24,102 bases of DNA from Saccoglossus kowalevskii. Taxonomy: Eukaryota > Hemichordata > Enteropneusta > Harrimaniidae. The stretch is from assembly GCF_000003605.2 (NCBI RefSeq), contig NW_003112471.1:60324-84425 (forward strand), read 5' to 3'. The notes under the pieces were generated by a model. It saw only the letters and a program-made list of their open reading frames with translations, did not search any database and was not told the DNA's origin. This document shows, piece by piece, positions 10,001 to 18,165 of this stretch (its first letter is position 1; every line of letters starts with the position of its first letter). The translations under genes and the position numbers were made by a program.

Positions 10001-13000
10001 AGAAACTCAACTAACTGTTAATACAACCACAGTCAACGAATGGAAAATAGTTTTTTTGTTTTGTGTAGTAAAAGACCCCCTGGGCGTGTGCACGGATATG
10101 ACCTCAACTTCTTTATTGTGTCAAAAGTGGGGGGTGGGCGTTTGTCCAGGCATGGGCTCTTACCCGGATAAGTACGGTATATACCATTAGTTTGTACTTG
10201 TATTAACTTATATATTGACAACGAATCTACCCTTTGCTTGTATCACTTAGCTGCTGGCTATGCATATGCTTTAAAAAGATCTGGATCCAAAAACTGTGTT
10301 GTGTGTTTCTTTGGTGATGGTGCAGCCAGTGAAGGCGATGCACACGCAGGCTTCAACTTTGCTTCAACACTTGAAGTACCTGTCATTTATATTTGGTAAA
10401 GTATACCTGTAACATCATGAAACTTTTACAGGAAATGAGGGCATACAGTTGACCTGAAATTAATCATTAAATTATGATAGAAGTATACCATTTCATATGG
10501 GAGGTTTATCCTGTAGTGAAAGTCTGTGATGTTTTGAATATTGAAATTTCAATAATTGTCAGTGACATGCATTTGAATATATACTTTCAAAAAATTAAAT
10601 TGAGAAATATAACACCAATCTACAACTGGAAGTGTATTGTACATCCATGCAAATATGTTAATGTAACTTTACGATGTGAAGTGTTTACCGTTCATTATAT
10701 GCGTGGCCGCTGATTCGCACACCTGACGACTACACATTTTGTGGTAATTATTCTCATGGTTTTTTTCCCAAACATCCCACAGCCGTAATAATGGATATGC
10801 CATTTCAACACATTCATACGAACAGTACCATGGAGACGGAATTGGTATGTATATACAGTGATTTAATGTCATTTTCGAAATATGTCAACGTATATTACTT
10901 ACTTTGTTACAATGTGCTCTTATATTATCCAAGTATACTCAATCTAGGCTATTTTCTCATAGCTGCCAGGGCGTCAGGTTATGGAATATGTGCAATACGA
11001 GTGGATGGTAATGATATGTTGGCTGTGTACAATGCCATTAAAGCTGCTAGAGATATCGCATTATCGGAAAGTCGACCAGTAATTGTCGAGGCTATGACAT
11101 ATAGGTGAGATTATTATTTGGGGGGATATGCCATGTTAAGTAAACAATTCAACCAATTAATACAATGCCATGCACATATTAGGTGAACAATTCAGCCGTG
11201 TGATAGTATACCATGCCCATATTAGGGCAAAACTTCATCATAAAAGGGGAGCAGAGGTTTGGCTTTTGTCGCTCTGTACATGAAATTTGAGATCTATGAA
11301 TGAATTCTGACAATAAAAACAACTTGGTATGTGCTGCGAAATGCCCTCAATATCGAGTATAAAACGGGCTGTGAAGTAGACAACAAACGACCTGGCGTCA
11401 TTTCGCCTCTAGATGGCCAGTCAATGACGTCATCTGTGAACACTGATAATTGAACCCATTCATTCTAGTACGTCAATCTCATTTAAAAGTTGAATGCGTA
11501 TGAATGCCATAACGATTCATGTTAAGTTTCTTGAAATCCCAAATGAAATCCCAGTGTATCACAACTGAGACATATTTTAATATTGTGAACTTTGGAATGT
11601 TGATTTATTGGTGTTTAGGGTGGAGGCCATGGGGTGAGTGGTTCCAAAATGTTACTGCATATCCAGCATTCGAGGACCATATATGCCAGAACAAGCCCTG
11701 TTTATGATTGGGGCTGACATTGGGCAGTTTGTGGAATTGATACTACCGATGCCATAACTGACAACGTCATAACTGACAATAAACAAAGGCACAGTTTATG
11801 CAGGACAAACAGATCAATGTCAATCTGCAGGTTGACACTGTTTTGATAGATAGAGCAAATTCAATTGCTTTAACTAACTAACTAACTAACTAACTAAAGA
11901 GCATCACATAATTACAACCAATTTCACCATTCTCTAGTCTCTAATAATGTGCTACAATGTAGGGTTCAAGTTGGGAGACACAAATGGTCCACCTCTCCCT
12001 GGTCTCTTGTATTTTAAGTCCTCGTTCAGGTGCAGCAGTGTTAGTATGTATGTATATCTATATGTTCCCAGCATTTATTCAGAGAAATTCTGCTGCAAAT
12101 ATCAATCAAACTTGGCATGTAAATGAAGAATAATTTGTTAGATCCACTCAGCAAATTTGTTCCCAAGTCTGAGTATTCTAAGTAGGCTATTTTTTCATAA
12201 TTTTCACTGTTGATCAGTTTAGCCCAAACCCATTAAGAAGACTCGCATAACAAGTATGCATGCTCAATACAACTAATACTATGGGATATTTTTTGGAAAG
12301 CATATGGTGTATATTTCTTGAAAAATATTTGCTGGACATGTCAAATAAGTATAATAGTCCAAAACTAAAAACTAGCTAAGCTGTAAATTACGGTTCATAC
12401 CACTGCTATACTACTGTTTTTAGCTCCGCTGTCGACTTTGTCGAGCGGAGCTTATCATATGAGTGATTGTTCGTCCGTCGTCGTCCGTGTCAATGTTTTA
12501 CTTTTTCGACTTCTTCTTGAAACCTACAAGCCTGAATGCTTTGATACTTGGTGTATATGTACCTTGGGTAGACCTCTCTCAGATTTGTTCATTTCATGAT
12601 GATATCTTTAATTCTCTAATTTTGGTGAATATTTTTGTCATTTTTAGTAAAAAGTGATATTTTCAACTTCTTGTTGAAAACCGCAAGTCCAATTGCTTTG
12701 ATATTACATATATAGGTACTACATGTGGACCTCTCTCAGATTTGTTCATTTTGTAATGATATCTTTAATTCTCTAATTTTGGTGAATATTTTTGTAATTT
12801 TTGGTAGAAAGTGATATTTTCGACTTCTTGTTGAAAACCGCAAGTCCAATTGCTTTGATATTACATATATAGGTACTACATGTGGACTTCTCTCAGATTT
12901 GTTTATTTTGTAATGATANNNNNNNNNNNNNNNNNNNNNNNNNNNNNNNNNNNNNNNNNNNNNNNNNNNNNNNNNNNNNNNNNNNNNNNNNNNNNNNNNN

Positions 13001-16000
13001 NNNNNNNNNNNNNNNNNNNNNNNNNNNNNNNNNNNNNNNNNNNNNNNNNNNNNNNNNNNNNNNNNNNNNNNNNNNNNNNNNNNNNNNNNNNNNNNNNNNN
13101 NNNNNNNNNNNNNNNNNNNNNNNNNNNNNNNNNNNNNNNNNNNNNNNNNNNNNNNNNNNNNNNNNNNNNNNNNNNNNNNNNNNNNNNNNNNNNNNNNNNN
13201 NNNNNNNNNNNNNNNNNNNNNNNNNNNNNNNNNNNNNNNNNNNNNNNNNNNNNNNNNNNNNNNNNNNNNNNNNNNNNNNNNNNNNNNNNNNNNNNNNNNN
13301 NNNNNNNNNNNNNNNNNNNNNNNNNNNNNNNNNNNNNNNNNNNNNNNNNNNNNNNNNNNNNNNNNNNNNNNNNNNNNNNNNNNNNNNNNNNNNNNNNNNN
13401 NNNNNNNNNNNNNNNNNNNNNNNNNNNNNNNNNNNNNNNNNNNNNNNNNNNNNNNNNNNNNNNNNNNNNNNNNNNNNNNNNNNNNNNNNNNNNNNNNNNN
13501 NNNNNNNNNNNNNNNNNNNNNNNNNNNNNNNNNNNNNNNNNNNNNNNNNNNNNNNNNNNNNNNNNNNNNNNNNNNNNNNNNNNNNNNNNNNNNNNNNNNN
13601 NNNNNNNNNNNNNNNNNNNNNNNNNNNNNNNNNNNNNNNNNNNNNNNNNNNNNNNNNNNNNNNNNNNNNNNNNNNNNNNNNNNNNNNNNNNNNNNNNNNN
13701 NNNNNNNNNNNNNNNNNNNNNNNNNNNNNNNNNNNNNNNNNNNNNNNNNNNNNNNNNNNNNNNNNNNNNNNNNNNNNNNNNNNNNNNNNNNNNNNNNNNN
13801 NNNNNNNNNNNNNNNNNATATTTATATTTCAATTTTACAAGTCCATTGGCTTTTATATGTATGATGTGATCTCAATTTTGATAATTTGATATTTAGAAGT
13901 GATATTTTGATTGTCAAATGTATGTACACCTCAAATCATATTGATCTATGATATATTACTTAATATATGTAAATGCAAGTTTTGAAGTCACTGTGATAGT
14001 AAATGGCAATGTGTCACATACAAAGAACATACCTAATGTAGAGAAATCAGTGATCGAAATGCATAATTTACATAACTAAATTGGCCATTATTGCGCTCAT
14101 TATTGCTCTGACTCAACATATATCAACAAACTCCTATATATAATTTAATTGAAGCTTAACTTTAATTCATTTTGAATTAAGATGATTATATATTTTTTTA
14201 AATCATAATGGGAATCAAACATGTAGACATATCCTTAAAATAAGTCAAAATTTAGTTGGCTCTTCATCATAATGTAAATACATATACGGGCATTACCGCT
14301 AAACTTACAATTCAGGTGAACACAATGTACCATAATACGAGTATTTTAAAATCAAATGAAGGAACTGTAATATGTCTTGTTTTAATACTGGTTAAATTCC
14401 AATTCTGAAAGTATTTCTTAATGTTTCACAATATAAAAATGGCACTTACCGGGTAGTTGTCATTATTGGACATATTTTTTATTTAGAAAAGAAATCTGAA
14501 ATGTTTTATATATGACAGATCTATTTCAAAATGTCATTTTGTGTTTCATTTGTAAATTAGATTAGGACACCACAGTACAAGTGACGATCCTACAACATAT
14601 AGAACAGATGAGGAAGCTGCTTACTGGGGAAGACATCATCCTATTGATAGATGCAGAAAGTTTATCACCAAGAAAGGATGGTGGAGTGATGAAGAAGAAA
14701 AAACATGGTACAAAGAAACAAGACAAATGGTAAAAGTATTCTAACAATCTATGCTTTATTGGTCTCCGTTCGGATGCAGTCCGAAAACGGGACTTATGTT
14801 TTGACCTCCGTGCATGTGTCTGCTTCTGTGCGTGCGTGCGAGCGTCCGGACCTGTATCTTAGAAATGCCTGCTGGACCAATCACAATCAAACTTCACACA
14901 TACATCATACATAATATTATACATATGCACATCAATTTGTTTCACAATCTGATTCAAGATGGCCGAATGGCAGCCATTTTTGTGCTAAAAAATCATCAAA
15001 ATCAAGCATTTCTCGGCTGTTTACAGATGGATTTTGGGCAAACTTGGTATATACGTTGGTCATCATAGGACCTTGATGCACTTCATTTTGTTTTTCAGAT
15101 AAGATTCAAAATGGCCAACAGGCGGCCATTTTGTTTTAATGAATGTGGTTCTAGTGCCATATCTCTGACATGCTTTGACATAGATATACAGGTACATTTT
15201 GTATATTGGTTTGACTATCTGATTCAAAATGCCCAAATGGCGGACATTTTTATGCTGAAAAATCATCACAAATCAAGCATTTGTGGCATTTATGGATTGA
15301 TTTTGTTGAAACTTGTACATACATTAGACATTATAGGTTCCTGATGCACGTCATTTTATTTTTTAGATCAGATTCAAAATGGCTGACTGGCGGCCATTTT
15401 ATTTTAATGAATGCGCTTCTGGAGCAATATTTCTGACATGCTTTGACTGATTATGTTAAGATTTTATATATTCATTATACATCATGACATAGATATAAAG
15501 GTATATTGGTTTGACTATTCGATTAAAAATGCCCAAATGGCGGCCATTTTTATGCTGAAAAATCATCACAAATCAAGCATTTGTGGCATTTATGGATTGA
15601 TTTTGTTGAAACTTGTACGTACATTAGACATTATAGGTTCCTAATGGACATCATTTTATTTTTTAGATCAGATTCAAAATGGCTGACTGGCGGCCATTAT
15701 ATTTTAATGAATGCGCTTCTAGAGCCATATCTCTGACATGTTTTGACTGATTATGTTCAAATTTTATATATTCATTATACATTAAGTTATAGATATATAG
15801 ATGTATTCAAAATGGCCGATTTTGTTTTAATTAATGCTGTTTCAGAGCAAAATCTCTCAATATGGACAAGTACTCGTTTGACGATCAGATACAACACATC
15901 AATCATTTTAATGTAAAAAAATCATAATCATATTCCTGACATGTTTATATTCAAACTATATTAACTATTACTATAAACAAAACTATACATCTTAAATTCG

Positions 16001-16580
16001 ATAATTAACTGGGACTGTGTCATGCATGGCTTGTGATGAATATTTTTGACTTCTTGTTAGAAGCGCAAATCCAATTGATTTGATATTATACATATAGGTA
16101 CTACAGGTAGACCTCTCAGATTGATTAATTTTGTGATGATATCTTCAGTTCTCCAATTGAAATGTGCAATGCTAACAGTGGAGTTATCTCAGGTGAGAGA
16201 CTATTTGTTCACTCTCTCTCTCTCTGAGACATGTGCCTGACCAAAACATCAAATGACAATTTATGGTCATGTAAATGTCCTGCACAGTTAGTCTTGAAAA
16301 CCACCATTGCTGCTATGCAGCTATATTTTATTATTACTGTGTAAACTTAATTCACTGTATGTTGCACCTTTAATATGATTTTCTATTGTGTTCTGTAATC
16401 TAGATCATAAACTCCATGGATCGAGCTGAGAAGAAACTTCTACCCAATCCGCATGAGATTTTTACAGATGTTTATGATGAGTTGCCAGAAAGACTAAAGC
16501 AACAGTCAGAATCATTACAAAGACATTTGAAAGAGTACAAAGATGAATATCCTGATTTAACAAAATTTCATATGGAATAA
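3938..16580 (+). CDS. BCKDHA: BCKDHA gene 2, whole gene model (nine coding exons, 456 aa)
   Basis: Branched-chain 2-oxoacid dehydrogenase E1 alpha, a complete divergent paralog of gene 1. Joining 3938-4024, 5573-5890, 7042-7150, 8264-8425, 10251-10395, 10783-10844, 10963-11104, 14561-14729 and 16404-16580 gives one open frame of 1371 nt; intron phases are 0,0,1,1,2,1,2,0. In order, the protein has a basic presequence, the DDKPHFPG start of the mature domain (about residue 59), GQYRE (166-170), the potassium-loop region SAPLSTE (216-222), the TPP motif GDG (247-249) to NN (276-277), [10 protein letters not shown] (342-351) and the C-terminal tail. Catalytic and TPP residues are kept. Human GEG is GDG here, the second phosphoserine is Thr357, and a potassium-site Gln is Glu222 (human numbering recalled from memory). 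I see no stop or frameshift. It probably works with E1 beta in the mitochondrial matrix, but substrate preference is unknown. Confidence 0.93.
4025..5572 (+). other. Intron 1 of BCKDHA gene 2
   Basis: GTAAGT at 4025 to TTTCCTATACAG ending at 5572. The first 600 bases hold a CpG-richer patch (listed separately). The rest is AT-rich with no recognisable gene or repeat. Confidence 0.75.
4270..4620. promoter_or_regulatory. CpG-rich patch in intron 1, possible regulatory region
   Basis: By eye this stretch holds many CpG dinucleotides (for example CCGCGGCCGTTCG, AACCGACGACC, CCTCGGGGG, GTCGCCGCCCG) while the flanks hold few. It lies 250-600 bases downstream of the inferred start codon, where a promoter-proximal unmethylated patch would be expected. 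A 97-codon minus-strand ORF covering it looks incidental. Confidence 0.35.
5573..5890 (+). CDS. BCKDHA: BCKDHA gene 2 exon 2
   Basis: 106 codons (residues 30-135) in phase 0 on both sides, flanked by CCTATACAG and GTAAGT. After a short polar linker the family homology begins at DDKPHFPG and continues through [35 protein letters not shown] and FNSQRQ. All align with the N-terminal region of mammalian BCKDHA, where DKPQFPG and LYKSM..L..MD..L..SQRQ are the landmarks. The ORF running past the donor to 5959 is intron read-through. Confidence 0.93.
5891..7041 (+). other. Intron 2 of BCKDHA gene 2
   Basis: GTAAGT at 5891 to TTTGACCACAG ending at 7041. It contains an inverted-repeat element at about 6318-6945. 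The remaining parts are AT-rich and unremarkable. Confidence 0.85.
6318..6945. mobile_element. Inverted-repeat (foldback/MITE-like) element in intron 2
   Basis: Left arm 6364-6403 and right arm 6864-6903 are inverted repeats matching at 37 of 40 positions, with the core AATTGGCTAACTGCTT. A second, shorter inverted pair, GCTTTCAAATAT, lies inside at about 6526 and 6850. A small hairpin CGTCTT...AAGACG lies at 6421-6448. The segment is richer in CpG than its flanks and has no coding capacity. Outer ends and target duplication are not resolved, so the listed limits are approximate. Confidence 0.65.
7042..7150 (+). CDS. BCKDHA: BCKDHA gene 2 exon 3
   Basis: Residues 136-171 plus one base. The translation starts [20 protein letters not shown] and continues [15 protein letters not shown], aligning with the mammalian GRISFYMTNYGEE...FGQYREAG block that contributes to TPP binding and the tetramer interface. 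The exit phase is 1. The donor is AAG|GCAAGT, a GC donor. The single G at 7150 is completed by GT at 8264 to give the expected Gly. Confidence 0.92.
7381..7467 (+). repeat. Microsatellite (TTCTA)17, equivalent to (ATTCT)n
   Basis: Seventeen uninterrupted TTCTA units from 7381 to 7465. Repetitive ORFs spelling SILFY across it are artefacts. Confidence 0.98.
7935..8190 (+). repeat. Diverged repeat pair in intron 3
   Basis: GTTTCCATGG..ACTGA.ATCC followed by AAT.GATTGGT(C/T)C(C/T)T occurs near 7938 and again near 8069, about 130 bases apart. This suggests two diverged copies of a tandem unit. No known family is recognised. Confidence 0.4.
8264..8425 (+). CDS. BCKDHA: BCKDHA gene 2 exon 4
   Basis: Residues 172-225. 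It begins [13 protein letters not shown] (mammalian GVLMYRDYPLELF) and continues through [10 protein letters not shown] and [21 protein letters not shown]. The SAPLST segment is the loop that in the human enzyme binds a structural potassium ion. Entry phase is 1 and exit phase is 1, with donor CAAG|GTGAAT. The ORF running past the donor is read-through. Confidence 0.93.
8426..10250 (+). other. Intron 4 of BCKDHA gene 2
   Basis: GTGAAT at 8426 to TATCACTTAG ending at 10250. It is largely filled by a TIR-bounded DNA element (8691-10180). The 265 bases before the element are AT-rich with nothing recognisable. Confidence 0.85.
8691..10180 (-). mobile_element. Decayed TIR DNA transposon, about 1.49 kb
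   Basis: The ends are imperfect inverted repeats: ATACCGTATTTATCCGGGTA at the left and, read inward on the minus strand, ATACCGTACTTATCCGGGTA at the right, with similarity continuing into AGCCC. ATAC flanks both ends and may be a 4-bp target duplication, although the TIR also starts ATAC. GGGGTGGGCGTTTG is repeated directly just inside both ends (8751 and 10131). On the minus strand an acidic block, [20 protein letters not shown] (about 9180-9110), preceded in another frame by [10 protein letters not shown], looks like the frameshifted C-terminal end of a transposase. The superfamily is not identified. Other ORFs within it are short and uninformative. Confidence 0.75.
10251..10395 (+). CDS. 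BCKDHA: BCKDHA gene 2 exon 5, first half of the TPP motif
   Basis: Residues 226-273 plus two bases. It contains [10 protein letters not shown] and then [20 protein letters not shown], followed by [10 protein letters not shown]. The GDG at 247-249 opens the thiamine-diphosphate motif (human has GEG). Exit phase is 2 at TG|GTAAAG. TG joins C from exon 6 to give the Cys of CRNN. Confidence 0.95.
10396..10782 (+). other. Intron 5 of BCKDHA gene 2
   Basis: GTAAAG to ACATCCCACAG, 387 bases, with no feature beyond the splice sites. The 79-codon ORF inside has no recognisable content. Confidence 0.85.
10783..10844 (+). CDS. BCKDHA: BCKDHA gene 2 exon 6, second half of the TPP motif
   Basis: A 62-base exon reading [20 protein letters not shown] across its junctions. 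Asn276-Asn277 close the GDG...NN thiamine-diphosphate motif. Mammals have [20 protein letters not shown]. The acceptor is CCCACAG and the donor is ATTG|GTATGT (phase 1). Confidence 0.95.
10845..10962 (+). other. Intron 6 of BCKDHA gene 2
   Basis: The smallest intron of the gene, 118 bases, from GTATGT to TTTTCTCATAG. It contains nothing else. Confidence 0.9.
10963..11104 (+). CDS. BCKDHA: BCKDHA gene 2 exon 7
   Basis: Residues 295-341 plus two bases. It begins [18 protein letters not shown] and continues to [20 protein letters not shown] and VIVEAMTYR. The segment RVDGND..AVYNA.K.AR is a hallmark of E1 alpha subunits. Exit phase is 2 at TATAG|GTGAGA, and the Arg is completed by the A at 14561. 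Confidence 0.95.
11871..11896 (+). repeat. Microsatellite (TAAC)n, about six units
   Basis: Uninterrupted TAAC repeats ending at TAACTAAAG. Confidence 0.95.
12421..12918 (+). repeat. Repeat family B: terminal hairpin plus 157-base tandem units
   Basis: The element opens with a hairpin whose arms are GCTCCGCT (12423-12430) and AGCGGAGC (12444-12451), with an inner CGA/TCG pairing. A CpG-rich GTCCGTCGTCGTCCGTG stretch follows, then tandem units marked by GACCTCTCTCAGATTTG at about 12571, 12728 and 12885, a period of 157 bases. The second and third units are nearly identical. The array runs straight into the assembly gap, so its real length is unknown. Confidence 0.85.
12919..13817. other. Assembly gap (899 N)
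   Basis: An unbroken run of N. ORFs predicted across it in any frame are meaningless. It begins inside a near-identical tandem array, which is probably why the assembly broke here. No BCKDHA exon is missing, since exons 7 and 8 join in frame without it. Confidence 0.99.
14561..14729 (+). CDS. BCKDHA: BCKDHA gene 2 exon 8, phosphorylation loop
   Basis: Residues 342-398. The first base completes Arg342, followed by [20 protein letters not shown]. The active-site histidine and the first regulatory serine (Ser347, in HHS) are kept. The serine after YR that is the second mammalian site is Thr357 here. The exon is one codon shorter than gene 1 exon 8 (AYWGRHHPI against [10 protein letters not shown]) and is clearly more diverged. 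The donor is ATG|GTAAAA, phase 0. Confidence 0.95.
14757..16036 (+). repeat. Repeat family A, copy 2 (full-length type)
   Basis: It begins with a hairpin at about 14766-14790 (CCGTT/AACGG and CGGA/TCCG pairings), then ACTTATGTTTTGACCTCCGTG and a CpG/GT-rich run. Six units follow with AAAATGGCC...GGCCATTTT-type palindromes at about 14956, 15108, 15227, 15376, 15529 and 15677. It ends near 16035 at GTCATGCATGGC, a one-base variant of the terminal palindrome. It starts only 28 bases after exon 8. ORFs of 60-80 codons inside it are repeat products. Confidence 0.88.
16037..16160 (+). repeat. Single diverged family B unit
   Basis: GAATATTTTTGACTTCTTGTT, then AATCCAATTGATTTGATATTA, CATATAGGTACTACAGG, GACCTCTCAGATT and GATGATATCTTCAGTTCTCC. 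This matches the order of the 157-base units at 12571-12918, directly joined to the end of family A copy 2. Confidence 0.75.
16404..16580 (+). CDS. BCKDHA: BCKDHA gene 2 exon 9 (C terminus)
   Basis: Residues 399-456 and TAA at 16578. It starts [16 protein letters not shown], followed by the conserved [15 protein letters not shown] block and an acidic/basic amphipathic tail ending FHME. The acceptor is AATCTAG. Compared with gene 1 exon 9 the DVYDE(M/L)P core is shared but the flanks differ strongly. No canonical AATAAA lies in the next several hundred bases. CATAAA at 16631 is a possible variant signal. Confidence 0.95.
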   Translation: MINSMDRAEKKLLPNPHEIFTDVYDELPERLKQQSESLQRHLKEYKDEYPDLTKFHME

Positions 16581-16696
16581 TATTGTTGCACTGTGATGTG
16601 CTTTAAAATTATATATCTACTTATACCATGCATAAATGACCTATTACAGATGTAAAAGTAATTCCTTGTGATGTACTTGACTGTCAGAGGCATTTA

Positions 16697-17156
16697 GGGA
16701 CGACGTCAAAAGATCGATGTTGGATAAAAAACTTATTTGCTTTAGTTTGGGGGGGGGGTTTGACCTCAAAAAGTTTCCATCCTACAAAAACGATTTTATT
16801 AAGTCAAAAAAATCTTGAAGTATTTGTAGTTCGTTTTGTTTTTTTTTCTATCCAATCATGGACAGAAATAACAGAAAATGAAAAAAACCCACATTCAAGA
16901 CGAGGAAATGGTTTGGTCAGAATTTAAACATGTGCGTCAAATGAGGTGCATTTGTAAAGTCTTTTTACACCCACCCGACAACCAACTGCTATGCCATACT
17001 ACTGTCCGATTATCAATTTGTATTTAATGGTGAATGTAGTCTGACACCATGACCAATATTTATCAATTAAGTTTCAGTGGTGGGTGGGGGGTTTTTGAAA
17101 AAACCTACTAAAGGAATTAAGTTTTTTATCCGACATCGATGTTTTGACGGCGTCCC
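16697..17156. mobile_element. 460-base TIR element (MITE-like) after BCKDHA gene 2
   Basis: The left end GGGACGACGTCAAAAGATCG and the inward minus-strand right end GGGACGCCGTCAAAACATCG begin an inverted repeat matching at 36 of 39 positions, continuing into GGATAAAAAACTTA. The inside has a G9-G10 run near 16749 and a GTGGGTGGGGGG run near 17080, with no ORF. A clear target duplication is not visible. It starts 117 bases after the gene 2 stop codon, so it may lie in the 3' UTR. Confidence 0.8.
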
Positions 17157-17374
17157 TTGCATATGTTTAGTGGCAACATGCATGTTAAACATGTTTAATT
17201 CAAATTATAATCATTTTTTTCCTTAGATGATCATTGTAGTGGAAAGGACATTGACAAATACATGCCTAGTATCAAACTATAATGTGTCAATTGGGATTTC
17301 TCAGTGGATGCTATATTTGTGAGAATATCTGATTAGTTTAGAATACATGTATAATGATTTATTTATAATTTAAG
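17157..17374. other. AT-rich spacer
   Basis: No gene, RNA or repeat recognised. Confidence 0.5.
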
Positions 17375-18165
17375 GGATTATCTGGATTATTACTACTTGT
17401 TAATTTCGAAAATACATTTGATTCAGTTGAATGGCATTTTATTATAAAAAATTATGAACAGAATAAATTTTTGTGAAGATGCGAAAAAATGGATTACAAC
17501 TTATGTTACTCTATTTTTGCTTGATGGAACAGAAGGCACTTTGAATGCAATGTGTAATATCTTGGACCTGTTATATCAATGTTCAGGTTTAAAACCAAAC
17601 AATAGCAAAATGAGTGTGATATGCCTGGGCACAATGAAAGGCTCCCCTAGAATCTTGTGTGAAGAAAGGAGAATCAAGTAGATGACTGGGACATTTAATA
17701 TTTTAGCGATAATCTTTTCTACTAACATGTTCTACCTGAAATATTAAAAGAATACTCACCATGTGGAAAAGGAGGGGTCTCACAGTAATAGGAAAAACTC
17801 TTATCAAAAGCCTGGTTTTATCAAAATTAAATTATCCATTATCAGTTCTCCCTAATCCACTGGCAAAATACACTACAGAATTAAATGCTGTCCTCTATAA
17901 CTTCATTTGGAATGGCGGGTGGAATAAGGTGAAAATGTGTACTTTAATTTGTAATGTTGAGAAAGGGGCCTGAACATGACTGATGTGGAAACTTTAATTT
18001 GTGCTACTAAGATTAGCTGGATTAAACATTTCATTGTGTCCAGCCTTCAATGGAAACTACTTTTTATCATTATTACTAACATTTATTTTATGAATTATTT
18101 CTGGGTGGGAACAAAACAGTTTTTGACTTCAAGAATGGCATCAGTGAATTGTGTCACCAGGTGAC
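17375..18165 (+). pseudogene. L1/Tx1-like LINE reverse transcriptase remnant
   Basis: Fragments of a non-LTR reverse transcriptase appear in order across frames. LLLLVNFENTFDSVEWHFI (from about 17384) is motif A, with the catalytic Asp replaced by Asn. A shortened region follows, then TLFLLDGTEGTLNAMCNILD and SGLKPNNSK (17514-17610), from the region after the YADD box, which is itself lost. Next are WKRRGLTVIGKTLIKSLVLS (from 17764) and LNAVLYNFIWNGG (about 17881-17919), the thumb/connection region. Last is a further-frame piece with ATKISWIKHF. Stops, frameshifts and a deletion between motifs A and C show it is dead. The order and wording fit the L1/Tx1 group, from memory of the family. Confidence 0.8.

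Larger units (their letters stand above)
11105..14560 (+). other. Intron 7 of BCKDHA gene 2
   Basis: GTGAGA to TTTGTAAATTAG, at least 3.4 kb including the assembly gap. Near 11125-11230 a short ATGCCATG..TATTAGG(T/G) pattern repeats. TGACGTCA occurs near 11424. A small (TAAC)n tract is at 11871. Repeat family B starts at about 12421. The 740 bases after the gap are AT-rich and show nothing recognisable. Confidence 0.85.
14730..16403 (+). other. Intron 8 of BCKDHA gene 2
   Basis: GTAAAA to CTGTAATCTAG. Nearly 1.3 kb is repeat family A copy 2, followed by a family B unit and a short (CT)n tract at 16212-16225. The last 175 bases before the acceptor are plain AT-rich sequence. Confidence 0.88.

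Noticed and set aside
12421-12918. Tandem array as CRISPR
   Set aside because: The units are 157 bases with no short direct repeats alternating with unique spacers, and the genome is eukaryotic.
12880-13889. ORFs of more than 300 codons on both strands
   Set aside because: They consist almost entirely of N and only reflect the assembly gap.
15111-15644. ORFs of 60-80 codons starting with MA(N/D)W/MLRF in family A
   Set aside because: Similar peptides recur in each repeat unit because the DNA repeats. There is no independent coding evidence.
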